Shown piece after piece: positions 1 to 12,345 of a DNA stretch of 64,000 nt (positions are counted from its first letter, which is position 1; every line of letters begins with the position of its first letter). Source of the DNA: Phymorhynchus buccinoides (lineage: Eukaryota > Mollusca > Gastropoda > Neogastropoda > Raphitomidae). The translations under genes were made by a program, and so were the position numbers. The notes under the pieces are model-generated. The model had not been told where the DNA came from. It ran no database searches and saw only the letters and a list, made by a program, of their open reading frames with translations. The stretch is from contig CM065713.1 in assembly GCA_017654935.2 (NCBI GenBank), positions 12,210,379-12,274,378 of the forward strand, read 5' to 3'.

Positions 1-3000
1 GGCCTGTAATCCTTGGCCAGTGGTCTTAGTAGGCACATTTCCTAACGTCCTTCATGGGTTTGAACTACTGAGGACCTGTGGAGGCCTGTAATCCTTGGCC
101 AATGGTCTCAGTAGGCACATTTCCTAACGTCCTTCATGGGTTCGAACTACTGAGGACCAGTGGAGGCCGGGAATCCTTGGCCAGTGGTCTTAGTAGGTAC
201 ATTTCCTAACGTCCTTCATGGGTTTGAACTACTGAGGACCTGTGGAGGCCTGTAATCCCTGGCCAATGGTCTCAATAGATATATTTCCTAACGTCTGGCG
301 TAGGATTGCACTAATGAGAACCCGTGGAGGCCTGTAATCCTTGGCCAATGGTCTCAGTATCTAGACACATTTCCTAACGTTTGGCATAGGAGCATGGGAT
401 TGAACTATTGAGAACCTGTGGAGGCCTGTAATCTTTGGCCAATGGTCTCAGTAGTCACATTTGCTAACGTCCTTCATGTGTTTGAACTACTGTGGAGGCC
501 TGTAATCCTTGGCCAATGATCTGAGTAGGCACATTTCCGATCTTCTGGCATAGGATTGCATTGAACAACTAAGAACCCGTGGAGGCCTGTAATCCTTGGC
601 CAATGGTCTCAGTACTGAGTAGACATTTCTTAACGTCCAGCATGCGTTTGAACTACTGATGAACTGTGGAGGCCTGTAATCCATGGCCAATCGGCAATGG
701 TCTCAGTAGACACATTTCCTAACATCCTTCATGGGTTTGAACTACTTAGGACCCATGGAGGCCTGTAGTCCTTGGCCAATGGTCTAAGTAGACACATTTC
801 CGAATGTCTGGCATAGGGTTGATCTATTGAGCTCCCGTGGAGGCCTGTAATCCTTGGCCAATGGTCTCAGAAGACACATTTCCTAGTGTTTGGCATAGGA
901 GCATGGGATTGAACTACTTAGGACCCATGGAGGCCTGTAATCCTTGGCCAATGGTCTCAGTAGGCACATTTTCTAACGTCCTTCATGGGTTTACACTACT
1001 GTGGACCTGTGGAGGCCTGTAATCCTTGGCCAATGGTCTCAGTAGGCACATTTCCCAATGTCGTTCATGTGTTTGAACTACTGTGGACCTGTGGAGGCCT
1101 GTAATCCTTGGCCAATGGTCTCAGTAGGCACATTTCCTAACGTCTGGCATAGGATTGAACTACTGAGAACCCGTGGAGGCCTGTAATCCTTGGCCAATGG
1201 TCTTAGTAGTCACATTTCCTAACTGGCATAGGATTGAACTACTGAGAACCCGTGGAGGCCTGTAATCCTTGGCCAATGGTCTCAGTAGGCACATTTCCTA
1301 ACGTCCTTCATGTGTTTGAACTACTGTGGACCTGTGGAGGCCTGTAATCCTTGGCCAATGGTCTCAGTAGGCACATTTCCTAACGTCTGGCATAGGATTG
1401 AACTATTGAGAACCCGTGGAGGCCTGTAATCCTTGGCCAATGGTCTTAGTAGTCACATTTCCTAACTGGCATAGGATTGAACTACTGAGAACCCGTGGAG
1501 GCCTGTAATCCTTGGCCAATGGTCTCAGTAGGCACATTTCCTAACGTCCTTCATGTGTTTGAACTACTGTGGACCTGTGGAGGCCTGTAATCCTTGGCCA
1601 ATGGTCTTAGTAGTCACATTTCCTAACTGGCATAGGATTGAACTACTGAGAACCCGTGGAGGCCTGTAATCCTTGGCCAATGGTCTCAGTAGGCACATTT
1701 CCTAACGTCCTTCATGTGTTTGAACTACTGTTGACCTGTGGAGGCCTGTAATCCTTGGCCAATGGTCTCAGTAGGCACATTTCGTAACGTCTGGCATAGG
1801 ATTGAACTACTGAGAACCCGTGGAGGCCTGTAATCCTTGGCCAGTGGTCTTAGTAGTCACATTTCCTAACTGGCATAGGATTGAACTACTGAGAACCTGT
1901 GGAGGCCTGTAATCCTTGGCCAATGGTCTCAGTAGGCACATTTCCTAACGTCTGGCATAGGATTGAACTACTGAGGACCTGTGGAGGCCTGTAATCCTTG
2001 GCCAATGGTCTTAGTAGGCACATTTCCTAACGTCTGGAATAGGATTGAACTACTGAGAACCCGTGGAGGCCTGTAATCCTTGGCCAATGGTCTCAGTAGG
2101 CACATTTCCTAACGTCTGGCATAGGATTGAACTACTGAGGACCTGTGGAGGCCTGTAATCCTTGGCCAATGGTCTCATTAGGCACATTTCGTAACGTCTG
2201 TCATAGGATTGAACTACTGAGAACCCGTGGAGGCCTGTAATCCTTGGCCAGTGGTCTTAGTAGTCACATTTCCTAACGTCCTTCATGGGTTCGAACTATT
2301 GAGAACCTGTGGAGGCCTGTAATCCTTGGCCAGTGGTCTTAGTAGGCACATTTCCTAACGTCCTTCATGGGTTTGAACTTCTGAGGACCTGTGGAGGCCT
2401 GTAATCCCTGGCCAATGGTCTCAATAGATATATTTCCTAACGTCTGGCGTAGGATTGCACTAATGAGAACCCGTGGAGGCCTGTAATCCTTGGCCAATGG
2501 TCTCAGTATCTAGACACATTTCCTAACGTTTGGCATAGGAGCATGGGATTGAACTATTGAGAACCTGTGGAGGCCTGTACTCCTTGGCCAATGGTCTCAG
2601 TAGTCACATTTGCTAACGTCCTTCATGTGTTTGAACTACTGTGGAGGCCTGTAATCCTTGGCCAATGATCTGAGTAGGCACATTTCCGAACTTCTGGCAT
2701 AGGATTGCATTGAACTACTGAGAACCCGTGGAGGCCTGTAATCCTTGGCCAATGGTCTCAGTACTGAGTAGACATTTCTTAACGTCCAGCATGCGTTTGA
2801 ACTACTGATGAACTGTGGAGGCCTGTAATCCTTGGCCAATCGGCAATGGTCTCAGTAGACACATTTCCTAACATCCTTCATGGGTTTGAACTACTTAGGA
2901 CCCGTGGAGGCCTGTAATCCTTGGCCAATGGTCTAAGTAGACACATTTCCTAATGTCTGGCATAGGATTGAACTACTGAGAACCCGTGGAGGCCTGTAAT

Positions 3001-6000
3001 CCTTGGCCAATGGTCTCAGAAGACACATTTCCTAGTGTTTGGCATAGGAGCATGGGATTGAACTACTTAGGACCTGTGGAGGCCTGTAATCCTTGGCCAA
3101 TGGTCTCAGTAGGCACATTTCCTAACGTCTGGCATAGGATTGAACTACTGAGAACCTGTGGAGGCCTGTAATCCTTGGCCAATGGTCTCAGTAGTCACAT
3201 TTCCTAATGTCCTTCATGTGTTTGAACTACTACCTGTGGAGGCCTGTAATCCTTGGCCAATGGTCTCAGTAGGCACATTTCCTAAAGTCCTGGCATGGGA
3301 TTGAACTTTTGAGAACCTGTGGAGGCCTGTAATCCTTGGCCAATGGTCTCAGTAGACACATTTCCTAATGTCTGGCATAGGATTGAACTACTGAGAACCC
3401 GTGGAGGCCTGTAATCCTTGGCCAATGGTCTCAGTAGGCACATTTCCTAACGTCCTTCATGGGTTTGAACTACTGAGGACCTGTGGAGGCCTGTAATCCT
3501 TGGCCAATGGTCTCAGTAGACACATTTCCTAACGTCTGGCATAGGATTGAACTACTGAGGACCCGTGGAGGCCTGTAATCCTTGGCCAATGGTCTCAGTA
3601 GGCACATTTCCTAACTGGCATAGGATTGAACTACTGAGAACCCGTGGAGGCCTGTAATCCTTGGCCAATGGTCTCAGTAGCACATTTCCTAACGTCCTTC
3701 ACTACTTTCCTAGGCCTGTAATCCTTGGCCAATGGTCTTAGTAGTCACATTTCCTAACTGGCATAGGATTGAACTACTGAGAACCCGTGGAGGCCTGTAA
3801 TCCTTGGCCAATGGTCTCAGTAGGCACATTTCCTAACGTCCTTCATGTGTTTGAACTACTGTGGACCTGTGGAGGCCTGTAATCCTTGGCCAATGGTCTC
3901 AGTAGGCACATTTCGTAACGTCTGGCATAGGATTGAACTACTGAGAACCTGAGAACCAGTGGAGGCCTGTAATCCTTGGCCAGTGGTCTTAGTAGTCACA
4001 TTTCCTAACCTTCATGTGTTTGAACTACTGAGGACCTGTGGAGGCCTGTAATCCTTGGCCAATGGTCTCAGTAGGCACATTTCCTAACGTCCTTCATGTG
4101 TTTGAACTACTGAGGACCTGTGGAGGCCTGTAATCCTTGGCCAATGGTCTCAGTAGGCACATTTCCTAACGTCTGGCATAGGATTGAACTACTGAGAACC
4201 CGTGGAGGCCTGTAATCCTTGGCCAATGGTCTCAGTAGGCACATTTCCTAACGTCTGGCATAGGATTGAACTACTGAGGACCTGTGGAGGCCTGTAATCC
4301 TTGGCCAATGGTCTCAGTAGGCACATTTCCTAACGTCTGGCATAGGATTGAACTACTGAGAACCCGTGGAGGCCTGTAATCCTTGGCCAGTGGTCTTAGT
4401 AGTCACATTTCCTAACGTCTGTCCTTCATGTGTTTGAACTACTGTGGAGGCCTGTAATCCTTGGCCAATGGTCTCAGTAGGCACATTTCCTAACGTCTGG
4501 CATAGGATTGAACCTTGGCCAATGGTCTCAGTAGACACATTTCCTAACGTCCTTCATGTGTTTGGAACCTGTGGAGGCCTGTAATCCTTGGCCAATGGTC
4601 TCAGTAGGCACATTTCCTAACGTCTGGCATAGGATTGAACTACTGAGGACCTGTGGAGGCCTGTAATCCTTGGCCAATGGTCAATGGTCTCAGTAGGCAC
4701 ATTTCCTAACGTCCTTCATGTGTTTCAGTGGAGGCCTGTAATCCTTGGCCAATTCTCAGTAGGCACATTTCCTGTCTGGCATAGGATTGAACTACTGAGA
4801 ACCCGTGGAGGCCTGTAATCCTTGGCCAATGGTCTCAGTAGTCACATTTCCTAACGTCCTTCATGTGTTTGAACTACTGAGACTGTGGAGGCCTGTAATC
4901 CTTGGCCAATGGTCTCAGTAGACACATTTCCTAAAGTCCAGCATGGGTTTGAACTACTGAGAACCCTGTGGAGGCCTGTAATCCTTGGCCAATGGTCTCA
5001 GTAGACACATTTCCTAACGTCTGGCATGGGTTTGAACTACTGAGGACCCGTGGAGGCCTGTAATCCTTGGCCAATGGTCTCAGTAGACACATTTCCTAGT
5101 GTCCTTCATGGGTTTGAACTATTGAGCACCCGTGGAGGCCTGTAATCCTTGGCCAATGGTCTCAGTAGACACATTTCCTAGTGTTTCATAGGAGCATGGG
5201 ATTGAACTACTTAGGACCCATGGAGGCCTGTAATCCTTGGCCAATGGTCTCAGTAGGCACATTTCCTAACTGGCATAGGATTGAACTACTGAGAACCTGT
5301 GGAGGCCTGTAATCCTTGGCCAATGGTCTTAGTAGTCACATTTCCTAACTGGCATAGGATTGAACTACTGAGAACCCGTGGAGGCCTGTAATCCTTGGCC
5401 AATGGTCTCAGTAGGCACATTTCCTAACGTCTGGCATAGGATTGAACTACTGAGGACCTGTGGAGGCCTGTAATCCTTGGCCAATGGTCTCAGTAGGCAC
5501 ATTTCCTAACGTCTGGCATAGGATTGAACTACTGAGAACCCGTGGAGGCCTGTAATCCTTGGCCAATGGTCTTAGTAGTCACATTTCCTAACTGGCATAG
5601 GATTGAACTACTGAGAACCCGTGGAGGCCTGTAATCCTTGGCCAATGGTCTCAGTAGGCACATTTCGTAACGTCTGTCATAGGATTGAACTACTGAGAAC
5701 CCGTGGAGGCCTGTAATCCTTGGCCAGTGGTCTTAGTAGGCACATTTCCTAACGTCCTTCATGGGTTTGAACTACTGAGGACCTGTGGAGGCCTGTAATC
5801 CTTGGCCAGTGGTCTTAGTAGGCACATTTCCTAACGTCCTTCATGGGTTTGAACTACTGAGGACCTGTGGAGGCCTGTAATCCCTGGCCAATGGTCTCAA
5901 TAGATATATTTCCTAACGTCTGGCGTAGGATTGAACTAATGAGAACCCGTGGAGGCCTGTAATCCTTGGCCAATGGTCTCAGTATCTAGACACATTTCCT

Positions 6001-6265
6001 AACGTTTGGCATAGGAGCATGGGATTGAACTATTGAGAACCTGTGGAGGCCTGTAATCCTTGGCCAATGGTCTCAGTAGTCACATTTCCTAACGTCCTTC
6101 ATGTGTTTGAACTACTGTGGACCTGTGGAGGCCTGTAATCCTTGGCCAATGGTCTCAGAAGACACATTTCCTAGTGTTTGGCATAGGAGCATGGGATTGA
6201 AGTACTTAGGACCCGTGGAGGCCTGTAATCCTTGGCCAATGGTCTCAGTAGTCACATTTGCTAAC
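1..6265. repeat. 82-87 bp satellite array, about 74 copies
   Basis: Head-to-tail repeat running in from before the window. Each unit holds the phrase GGCCTGTAATCCTTGGCCAA, then TGGTCTCAGTAG, CACATTTCCTAAC, and either a CTTCATGGGTTTGAACTACTG or a CTGGCATAGGATTGAACTACTG variant. Unit lengths differ by small indels. Open frames across the array exist only because units lack stops in some frames, so they are not genes. The array ends abruptly near 6265 where an unrelated duplicated block begins. Confidence 0.95.
170..960. repeat. Higher-order repeat block, first copy
   Basis: A run of distinctive variant units is repeated at a constant offset of about 2,149 bp (near 2320-3110). One is a unit with CCCTGGCC and TCAATAGATATATTTCC; another has an extra CTAG before ACACATTT; another has CATAGGAGCATGGG. 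The first two of these variants return near 5880-6030, an offset of about 5,624 bp from the first. This shows block-wise amplification of multi-unit segments rather than unit-by-unit growth. Confidence 0.8.
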
Positions 6266-7056
6266 GTCTTTACACCATGCCCTCGAGGGGGAAAAGAAAA
6301 GCCAAATAACAAGAAAAGGAAAACAAAAAGAAAGTAAAAAATGCATAAAAAGAATAGAAAATAACAACAGGCATGTTCACAGTAAATTGAAGAACATGCG
6401 AAAAAAATTCAAGCTCAAACGAAGAGCTCGTTCACGTACTCGCACACACACAAAACATACAGCATATCCTATAACTACACCAAAACATGCATACCTAGTC
6501 TCTCATGGTGTGTTCGAACACACAGGTGCAAATAGATAGAGAGAGAGAGACAGACAGACAGACGGTCACAGACAACATGAGAGAGAGGCAGGTAGTACAG
6601 GCAAAGACACTGGGAAAAAAAGACTAACATCCGGTCCCTTTTTCCTATATGAGTAGTGAGGACAGAAACACTGGTTATGTCCCTTTGAAACGTGACACAT
6701 TTACGTTAAAAACACATTGATAGACCAGTTGAATTATCCGTTCAAATTCCAGTCTGAGTCTTTGGATAGCCGCCACTGTGAATGGTGTAACTACCCCACT
6801 AACGATAACTATCAGCCCGGCTCGCCGTAACTAGTCCATCTTACCCTTTTAGAGTCTTTGGTACAGGCTACTACATTTTGCTATCATCCGCGGGGCACAA
6901 CTGGAATACAAGGGGCAGGGGAATGTACGGGTGGGTGGGGATGGGGATGGTAGTATAGTATAACAGGGGTGAGGCCGGGGCGCAAGGGTTGGGGTGGATG
7001 TGAGGCAAGCAGACCTGTTTACCATCCCGATTTTGCCGTAATGTTTACGGGGTAAA
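6266..7056. repeat. 0.79 kb direct duplication, copy 1
   Basis: Starts with TTTACACCATGCCCTCGAGG directly after the satellite and ends at GTTTACGGGGTAAA. Almost the same sequence recurs at 7458-8234 with small indels and substitutions. It holds a purine-rich stretch, a GAGA/CAGA microsatellite, and a GGGTGGGGATGGGGATGG tract. About 230 bp of it (6632-6855) also appears inverted near 32656-32893, so it belongs to a dispersed repeat. No coding signal is recognised. Confidence 0.85.
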
Positions 7057-7457
7057 GGATTTAGGCAACGCCTATTCTTCCTTCTGTCCTTATTGGCCAC
7101 TGCAACTAGGGTTATTAATGCCCTTGACGGCAAGAGTTAAGCCCTTGTTGATCAGTATCCACAAGGGCATTCACTCTTGCAAAAGGCAGCTGTTAAGTGG
7201 CCTCAAATAGGGTTATTGGTGAGAGTTATGCCCTTATTTGGTCAGTACTAAACCATCTTCCCTCACCCACCAAGGACATTCACTCGTGCAACAGGTGTAG
7301 CCAAAGAATTATATATATATAATATATACTAACACAGAACAGAAACATGGCAAGGTATACACATACAGAGCTGAACACAAAGGTAGCAAAACAGTTGATA
7401 TGAGAGAGAGAGAATACGAATACGAATATTTAATGAGGGTAAACGGATAAGCTCAAG
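7057..7457. repeat. Spacer with dispersed repeat related to 41013-41320
   Basis: Contains two imperfect units built around AGGGTTATTGGTGAGAGTTA and a run ending CATTCACTC. Related units occur in tandem at 41013-41320. From 7310 on the sequence is AT-rich, with a GAGAGAGA run and ATTTAATGAGGGT, resembling 20625-20690. No gene is seen. Confidence 0.6.
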
Positions 7458-7725
7458 CTTCTTTACACCATGCCCTCGAGGGGAAAAGAAAAGCCAAATA
7501 ACAAGGAAAGGAAAACAAAAAGAAAGTAAAAAATGCATAAAAAGAATAGAAAATAACAACAGGCATGTTCACAGTAAATTGAAGAACATGCGAAAAAAAT
7601 TCAAGCTCAAACGAAGAGCTCGTTCACGTACTCGCACACACACAAAACATACAGCATATCCTATAACTATACCAAAACATGCATACCTAGTCTCTCGTGG
7701 TGTGTTCGAACACACAGGTGCAAAT

Positions 7726-7757
<32 letters not shown>

Positions 7758-8234
7758 TCACAGAAAACATGAGAGAGAGACAGGCAGGTAGTACAGGCAA
7801 AGACACTAGAAAAAAAAAGACTAACATCCGGTAGTGAGGACAGAAACACTGGTTATGTCCCTTTGAAACGTGACACATTTACGTTAAAAACACGTTGATA
7901 GACCAGTTGAATTATCCGTTCAAATTCTAGTCTGAGTCTTTGGATAGCCGCCACTGTGAATGGTGTAGCTACCCCACTAACGATAACTATCAGCCCGGCT
8001 CGCCGTAACTAGTCCATCTTACCCTTTTAGAGTCTTTGGTACAGGCTACTACATTTTGCTATCATCCGCGGGGCACAACTGGAATACAAGGGGCAGGGGA
8101 ATGTACGGGTGGGTGGGGATGGGGATGGTAGTGTAATATAACAGGGGTGAGGCCGGGGCGCAAGGGTTGGGGTGGATGTGGGGCAAGCAGACCTGTTTAC
8201 CATCCCGATTTTGCCGTAATGTTTACGGGGTAAA
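7458..8234. repeat. 0.78 kb direct duplication, copy 2
   Basis: Second copy of the 6266-7056 block. It differs by a shortened stretch after the CAGA microsatellite and scattered substitutions. It ends at the same GTTTACGGGGTAAA and then enters unrelated AT-rich sequence. Confidence 0.85.
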
Positions 8235-8790
8235 AGTCAAATTACGGTAATTACGGCTACAACAAAAAATATGGGAAAACAAAATCCTAAATATAACCCA
8301 AAAAACACTACAGTTGCGTCGGTAAGCGAAGCTTTTGAAGCGATGCGGTGAAAACTCATTTTGTGCCATTTCCTTTTCTGTTTCAAAATGACGTCCAAGC
8401 GAGTGCATTCCGAAGCTTAGATATCTTCTGGTCAAAAAAATCAAAAGAAAAGACATCAAAAGTCACGTAAGTGGCACATAAATTCCGGGAAAGTGGCCTA
8501 AAAATTCCAGGAATGCGTGCGTCATTCAGCACTAGGTGACGAGCATGTGTTCTGTGTCTACTGCTCGATGGACATTAGTATTGCACACTCAGGTCAGCAC
8601 GATATCGACGTTCATTGGTCACGCGTTGGATTACAGGTTTTTTTCCTTTAATATTAAATTTTTTTGGTTTCAAAAATTACAACTTTGCAAAATAGGGGTA
8701 AACAGAAGGAATGGGGATCTAGTGTGTGGTGTCTAGTGTCTAAAGAATGAAGGCACATGAGGAGGAACATGAGAGTCAGCATGGGTATGC
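8235..8790. other. No recognisable gene
   Basis: AT-rich sequence with short open frames of no recognisable family. The last bases, GTATGC at 8785-8790, are the left target-site duplication of the MITE that follows. Confidence 0.5.
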
Positions 8791-8935
8791 CAGACCTGTT
8801 TACTCTACTCTTTTCGAGTAGTATTCTACTCATTTTGGACCTCCACTACTCTTCAAAACTGAAAATAAAGCTCTTTAATTCTTGATTACTACTCATTTTT
8901 AGTCAACATTATGTGATGGTTTCATGAATAAAACT
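8791..8935 (+). mobile_element. hAT-like MITE, left part (split by DIRS insertion)
   Basis: Begins CAGACCTGTTTAC and matches the first two thirds of an uninterrupted 220 bp copy at 49691-49910. It is broken after AATAAAACT. The rest resumes at 15334 and ends in the complementary GTAAACAGGTCTG. Flanks GTATGC (8785-8790) and GTATGA (15409-15414) form a near-perfect 5-6 bp target duplication. Short TIRs beginning CAG with a 5-6 bp duplication suggest a non-autonomous hAT-type element; the superfamily is an inference. Confidence 0.8.
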
Positions 8936-8983
8936 GGTGGATTTTTTTTAATTAATCCCTACTATCTATTTAACTAAATACTT

Positions 8984-9164
8984 ACCAACACCTGAAACAA
9001 CTGCATGAGCGTTAAGCGACCTGGAGCTATACCATAGCAAATAGAAAAACGAAAGTAGGCTCTGGCCTTGACCCCCTAGCCGGATGCGGAGCGGGAGTTA
9101 TCCCCCCTTACCGGTCTAGTAGTGGCTAGGCCAATGAGCGCCTACTTCCGCCATTACAAATTTT
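8984..9164. repeat. DIRS element left inverted terminal repeat
   Basis: About 180 bp, starting ACCAACACCTGAAACAACTG. It is the reverse complement of 15132-15312 with few mismatches, such as CCGGATGCGGAGCGGG against the complement of CCCACCCCGCATCCAG. The outermost 48 bp at 8936-8983 are not part of the repeat but are copied into the internal complementary region. Confidence 0.95.
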
Positions 9165-9213
9165 TACAGGAAGCATCTTTTTAGTGAGGGAGGATACAAG
9201 GGAGGGTACCTCG

Positions 9214-9318
9214 TTTGTTTCAGGTGTCGGTAAGTATTTAGTTAGATAGATAGTAGGGATTAATAAAAATCCACCAATCTACTTTAACCATACTGTACCA
9301 ACACCTGAAGCAACTGCA
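9214..9318. repeat. DIRS internal complementary region (ICR)
   Basis: The left part (about 9214-9275, ending AAAAATCCACC) is the reverse complement of the element's left end. The right part (9276-9318, starting AATCTACTTTAACC) is the reverse complement of the right end at 15291-15333. The two abut exactly, giving the sequence expected at a circle junction. In DIRS-1 this region templates completion of the ends and the circular intermediate. Its position just downstream of the recombinase on the - strand fits the family. Confidence 0.92.
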
Positions 9319-9378
9319 GATTACCAAAGCGGAGGCGGGAGATGCTTCAGTAACCAAACCCACCTCGAGAGAGCAAGA

Positions 9379-9537
9379 CCTGGGCCTGTATTCACATTGA
9401 GATAGCATGAGACTTAGCATGATGCTAACTTAGAAGCTCTTCCAATGTCCTATAGGATTTAATAGGACTTTTGGAAGAGCTTCTAAGTTAGCATGATGCT
9501 AAGTCTCATGCTATCTCAACGTGAATACAGGCCCAGG
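9379..9537. mobile_element. Foldback MITE (palindromic, 159 bp)
   Basis: Arms of about 60 bp begin CCTGGGCCTGTATTCAC and end in its complement GTGAATACAGGCCCAGG. They flank a centre holding TGTCCTATAGGATTTAATAGG. Two more copies lie in tandem at 61670-61972. The whole element can form one long hairpin. It sits inside the DIRS element between the ICR and the recombinase, so it arrived later. Confidence 0.92.
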
Positions 9538-9786
9538 GCTTTTTTGGGGAAAAGTACCAATCCTCCTCCCCAAAAAAACCTAGTCCCTTTACCCCCTAGC
9601 CCGTAGGAGGCTTTCTTTAGGGAGGTAAAAGGCATGCTCCGAATATTGCCCCAAAACATCATAGTAATGATATCCCCACTAACGTACCATCGGAGAGCTT
9701 GCCACCCCCCCCCCGTACGTAGAATACATGGAGACGGCGGTCGGGGCAACGACTACCTCCCGGATGGAGAAGGAGTCGTCGTCATA

Positions 9787-10504
9787 CTACATGGCCGTGT
9801 CTCGCAGGTAGAAGCGCAGGACCGTATTCGCAGACATCCATGAGGAGGCTGACACGATTTTGGCCATGAAAACCCCCTGAACGAGAGAGAGCGAGGCGCT
9901 GATAGCGCGGAGATCGAGAACCGAGATAGAGCCAGAAGGCAAGCGTACGAGAGACTGAGAGTAGGCTAGTGTAATGCGGTCTAGCAACCACCTAGCCGCC
10001 GTGTTCTCGGAAATGTCCTTACCTTAGCTAGGGAAAATGGATAAGAATAACCTTCTCCAAGAGCCCCTAAGACCTTCGGTCCTAGACAGGTAAGACCAGA
10101 GCGCACGGACCGGGCCCAAAAAACCGAGAATTGTCCGCAAACTGGAGAGAGACATCAGCGAAGACTCGACATAACTCAGCTGATGTTTGGCCCTGAACTC
10201 GGGCCAAAAGGCAAAGCGAAACAGAAGAGAAAACCTCCACGAACTCGACATCCCTGGAGGGCCCGTTAAGGGCGTGGAGGCCACTGACCCGTCTGGCGGA
10301 GACTAGAGCGATCAAGAAAGCCGTCTTGAACGTGAGTACCTGGAGAGAGAGAGAACCGAGAGGTTCACAGCGATCCCGAAGAAAGTTCAACAGTAGGAAC
10401 AACATCCCACTGCGGAACCCGGGCAGTCCTCGCCAGGGCCCGCAAACGAACAGCGTCCAAGAATTGGGACACCGGCGGAGCTGAGAGCTTAGAGGTACGA
10501 TCAA
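9787..10504 (-). pseudogene. DIRS tyrosine recombinase (broken)
   Basis: Catalyses strand exchange during integration of DIRS circles. Three - strand frames carry the pieces in order. 10504-10082 has LTFKTAFLIALVSARRVSGL, the segment with the first catalytic arginine. 10284-10024 has the middle part, with PVRALWSYLSRTEGLRG. 9987-9787 holds LDLRAIS (second arginine) and ends in RFYLRD with the tyrosine nucleophile. The histidine usually before the second arginine is replaced by leucine, and at least two frameshifts separate the pieces. Family assignment is firm; activity is excluded. Confidence 0.85.
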
Positions 10505-11129
10505 AACGTAAGTCTAAGGAAATGGTGTTAACCAGAGCAGCCCCGTAGACAGAAAAGGGTCTGAGCAGAGAGGCCCCTAGTCCTGTGCAAGTGGGACAGG
10601 AACTCCACAAACCAGACTGTGGTAGGGCGCAGCGCGTCAAATTTCTTGCGCGCAGAAAAGGAACCACGCCTTCCAGCGCAAATCATACAAAGCACTGGTA
10701 GATTGGCGCCGAGAGGACAGCAGGAGCTCCACGATTCTCGAAGAAAAGCCCTGTCGCCGGAAACCGAGTTTATAGTTTCCATGCGGCCAGGTTTAGCCTG
10801 AAAGGGTTTGGATGGCCGAGACCGCTCCGTGGCTGGAGAAGGGTCTTGGGTGTGAGCCCTAGCATGAGCCAGAAGTTCCGGAAACAAGTGTCGCGTCGGC
10901 TAGTGTGACGTGATAAGAAGACTGACTGGCTTTTCCAGAAGACACTTGGCCAAAACTTTTGGGAGCAACGCAGTCGGGGGGGGGAACGCGTAAAACAACC
11001 TCCCCGACCATGACATCGCAAAGGCGTTGCGGGCCAAGGCTAGAGGGCCCCTGACTAGGGACATGTACAGAGGTAGGCGATTGCCTAACGTCGTGGCAGA
11101 GAGAACTACCATGGGCTTGCCCCAGAGTC

Positions 11130-11684
11130 TCAAGACTGGGGACATTTGGTCTGAAGCGCAAACGTCCACTCTGTTTGAAGGCCTTGAAGGGACCGGTTGA
11201 GTTGGCCCGCTAGCACGTTGAGCGTGCCCAGGGCAAACTCCACAGACAGGGAGATTCCGTGGCTGTCGGCCCAAATAAGAGTGTCCTCCGCCGTCAGAGA
11301 CAGGGAGGTGGAGAGGGTACCCCCCTGAAGGCGGAGGTACGCCAAACTGGTCGAGTTGTCTCCACAGACCGAGACCCCCTTTCCCCAAAGCACAGGGAGA
11401 AAGTGAACCAGGGCCAGCCGGATGGCTTCCAACTCGAGCCAGTTGATATGGAGACGCGTTTGTGGCGCTGTCCACAACTCGGAGATCTCCTCCGTCTCCA
11501 TATGGGCTCCCCACCCGCCGAGGGAGGCATCCATGTGGATGAACAGCTGGGAACCCAAACAAGTGATTGGGACCATGCTGTTCATCCCCCACACATCGGT
11601 CCAAGTCGTGACCGCCGTCCGGAACCAGTCCCCTAGCGCGACCTGCTGGTCAAAGAGGGATGGATCCAGGATGCGTGCCGTCAA
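11130..11684 (-). pseudogene. DIRS RNase H domain
   Basis: A 184-residue - strand frame with the RNase H fold typical of DIRS polyproteins. Visible are HMDAS (Asp52), LELEA (Glu84 or Glu86) and GDNST (Asp109). The closing motif, normally LAD with a following SR, reads LAGQLNRS, so the last catalytic aspartate is glycine at residue 160. It lies directly after the reverse transcriptase remnant, overlapping that frame's stop by 4 nt, and before the recombinase. It would remove template RNA during reverse transcription; this copy is probably inactive. Confidence 0.87.
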
Positions 11685-12176
11685 CTCCCATTGTAGTGGC
11701 GCACTCTGCCCAATGGGAGGAGCTGTGCCACCGCCTCCATGAGCCTCAAAAGGCTGAAGAGTCGGCGAAACGTGGTCGACTTCGCCTCTGAGAGGTCGAC
11801 CATGAGATTAACAATGGCTGCGAGCCTGTCCTCCGACGCCGTGACTATGTAGAGCACGGTGTCGAAGCACATGCCCAGGAAGGAGAAGGCCTGAGAGGGG
11901 GGTCCAATCCGACTTGAGTTGCTGTGGAACCCCAGCCGCAGCGAGAGTTCCACAAGAACTTGAGTGTGATTGGGAGAGAGAGCGCGCGAGGCGGCGAGTA
12001 AAGGGTAGTAGTCTAGAAAGACCTTTAGTCGCAAAGCCCGCGAGCCGGCCAGGGAGGCCAACCCTCTGAGCACCTTGGAGAAAATCCATGGGGCCAGAGA
12101 GACCGAACGGAAGGGCATTGAAGTGGGGAGACCCTTCTCTCACAGCCCCGAGAATCCAGGCGTTGTCGACAAGCAA
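11681..12176 (-). pseudogene. DIRS reverse transcriptase remnant
   Basis: The palm and thumb part of a reverse transcriptase is split between two - strand frames. One holds LPFGLSGPMDF, the other (145 residues) holds FSKVLRGLA, FLDYYPLLA and SFLGMCFDT. The catalytic Y/F-x-D-D box is FLDY, so the second aspartate is lost (Asp36 kept, Tyr37). The segment upstream of LPFGLSG is very short before the poly-G run at 12315, so the N-terminal fingers seem deleted. Clearly defective. Confidence 0.85.
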
Positions 12177-12314
12177 GCGCCAAGCGGGGTACGCTTAAAA
12201 GAAGGCATCCACGCTGGGCGCAACAACGTCTGCCGGTTCTCGGCAGCACGCGGGCCCTAACACAAAGGCTGCTGCTGCTTCCTGCCCGCCGGTTTGGGAG
12301 AAACCCTAGGTGAA

Positions 12315-12345
<31 letters not shown>
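12315..12345. repeat. Poly-G tract, 31 nt
   Basis: Homopolymer G run in the DIRS element (poly-C and proline codons on the - strand). Length may be affected by sequencing. It lies between the gag-like frame and the truncated reverse transcriptase. Confidence 0.9.

Noticed and set aside
10619..11742. + strand frames within the DIRS element (for example 11259-11636)
   Set aside because: They are shadows of the RNase H and recombinase coding regions on the other strand.
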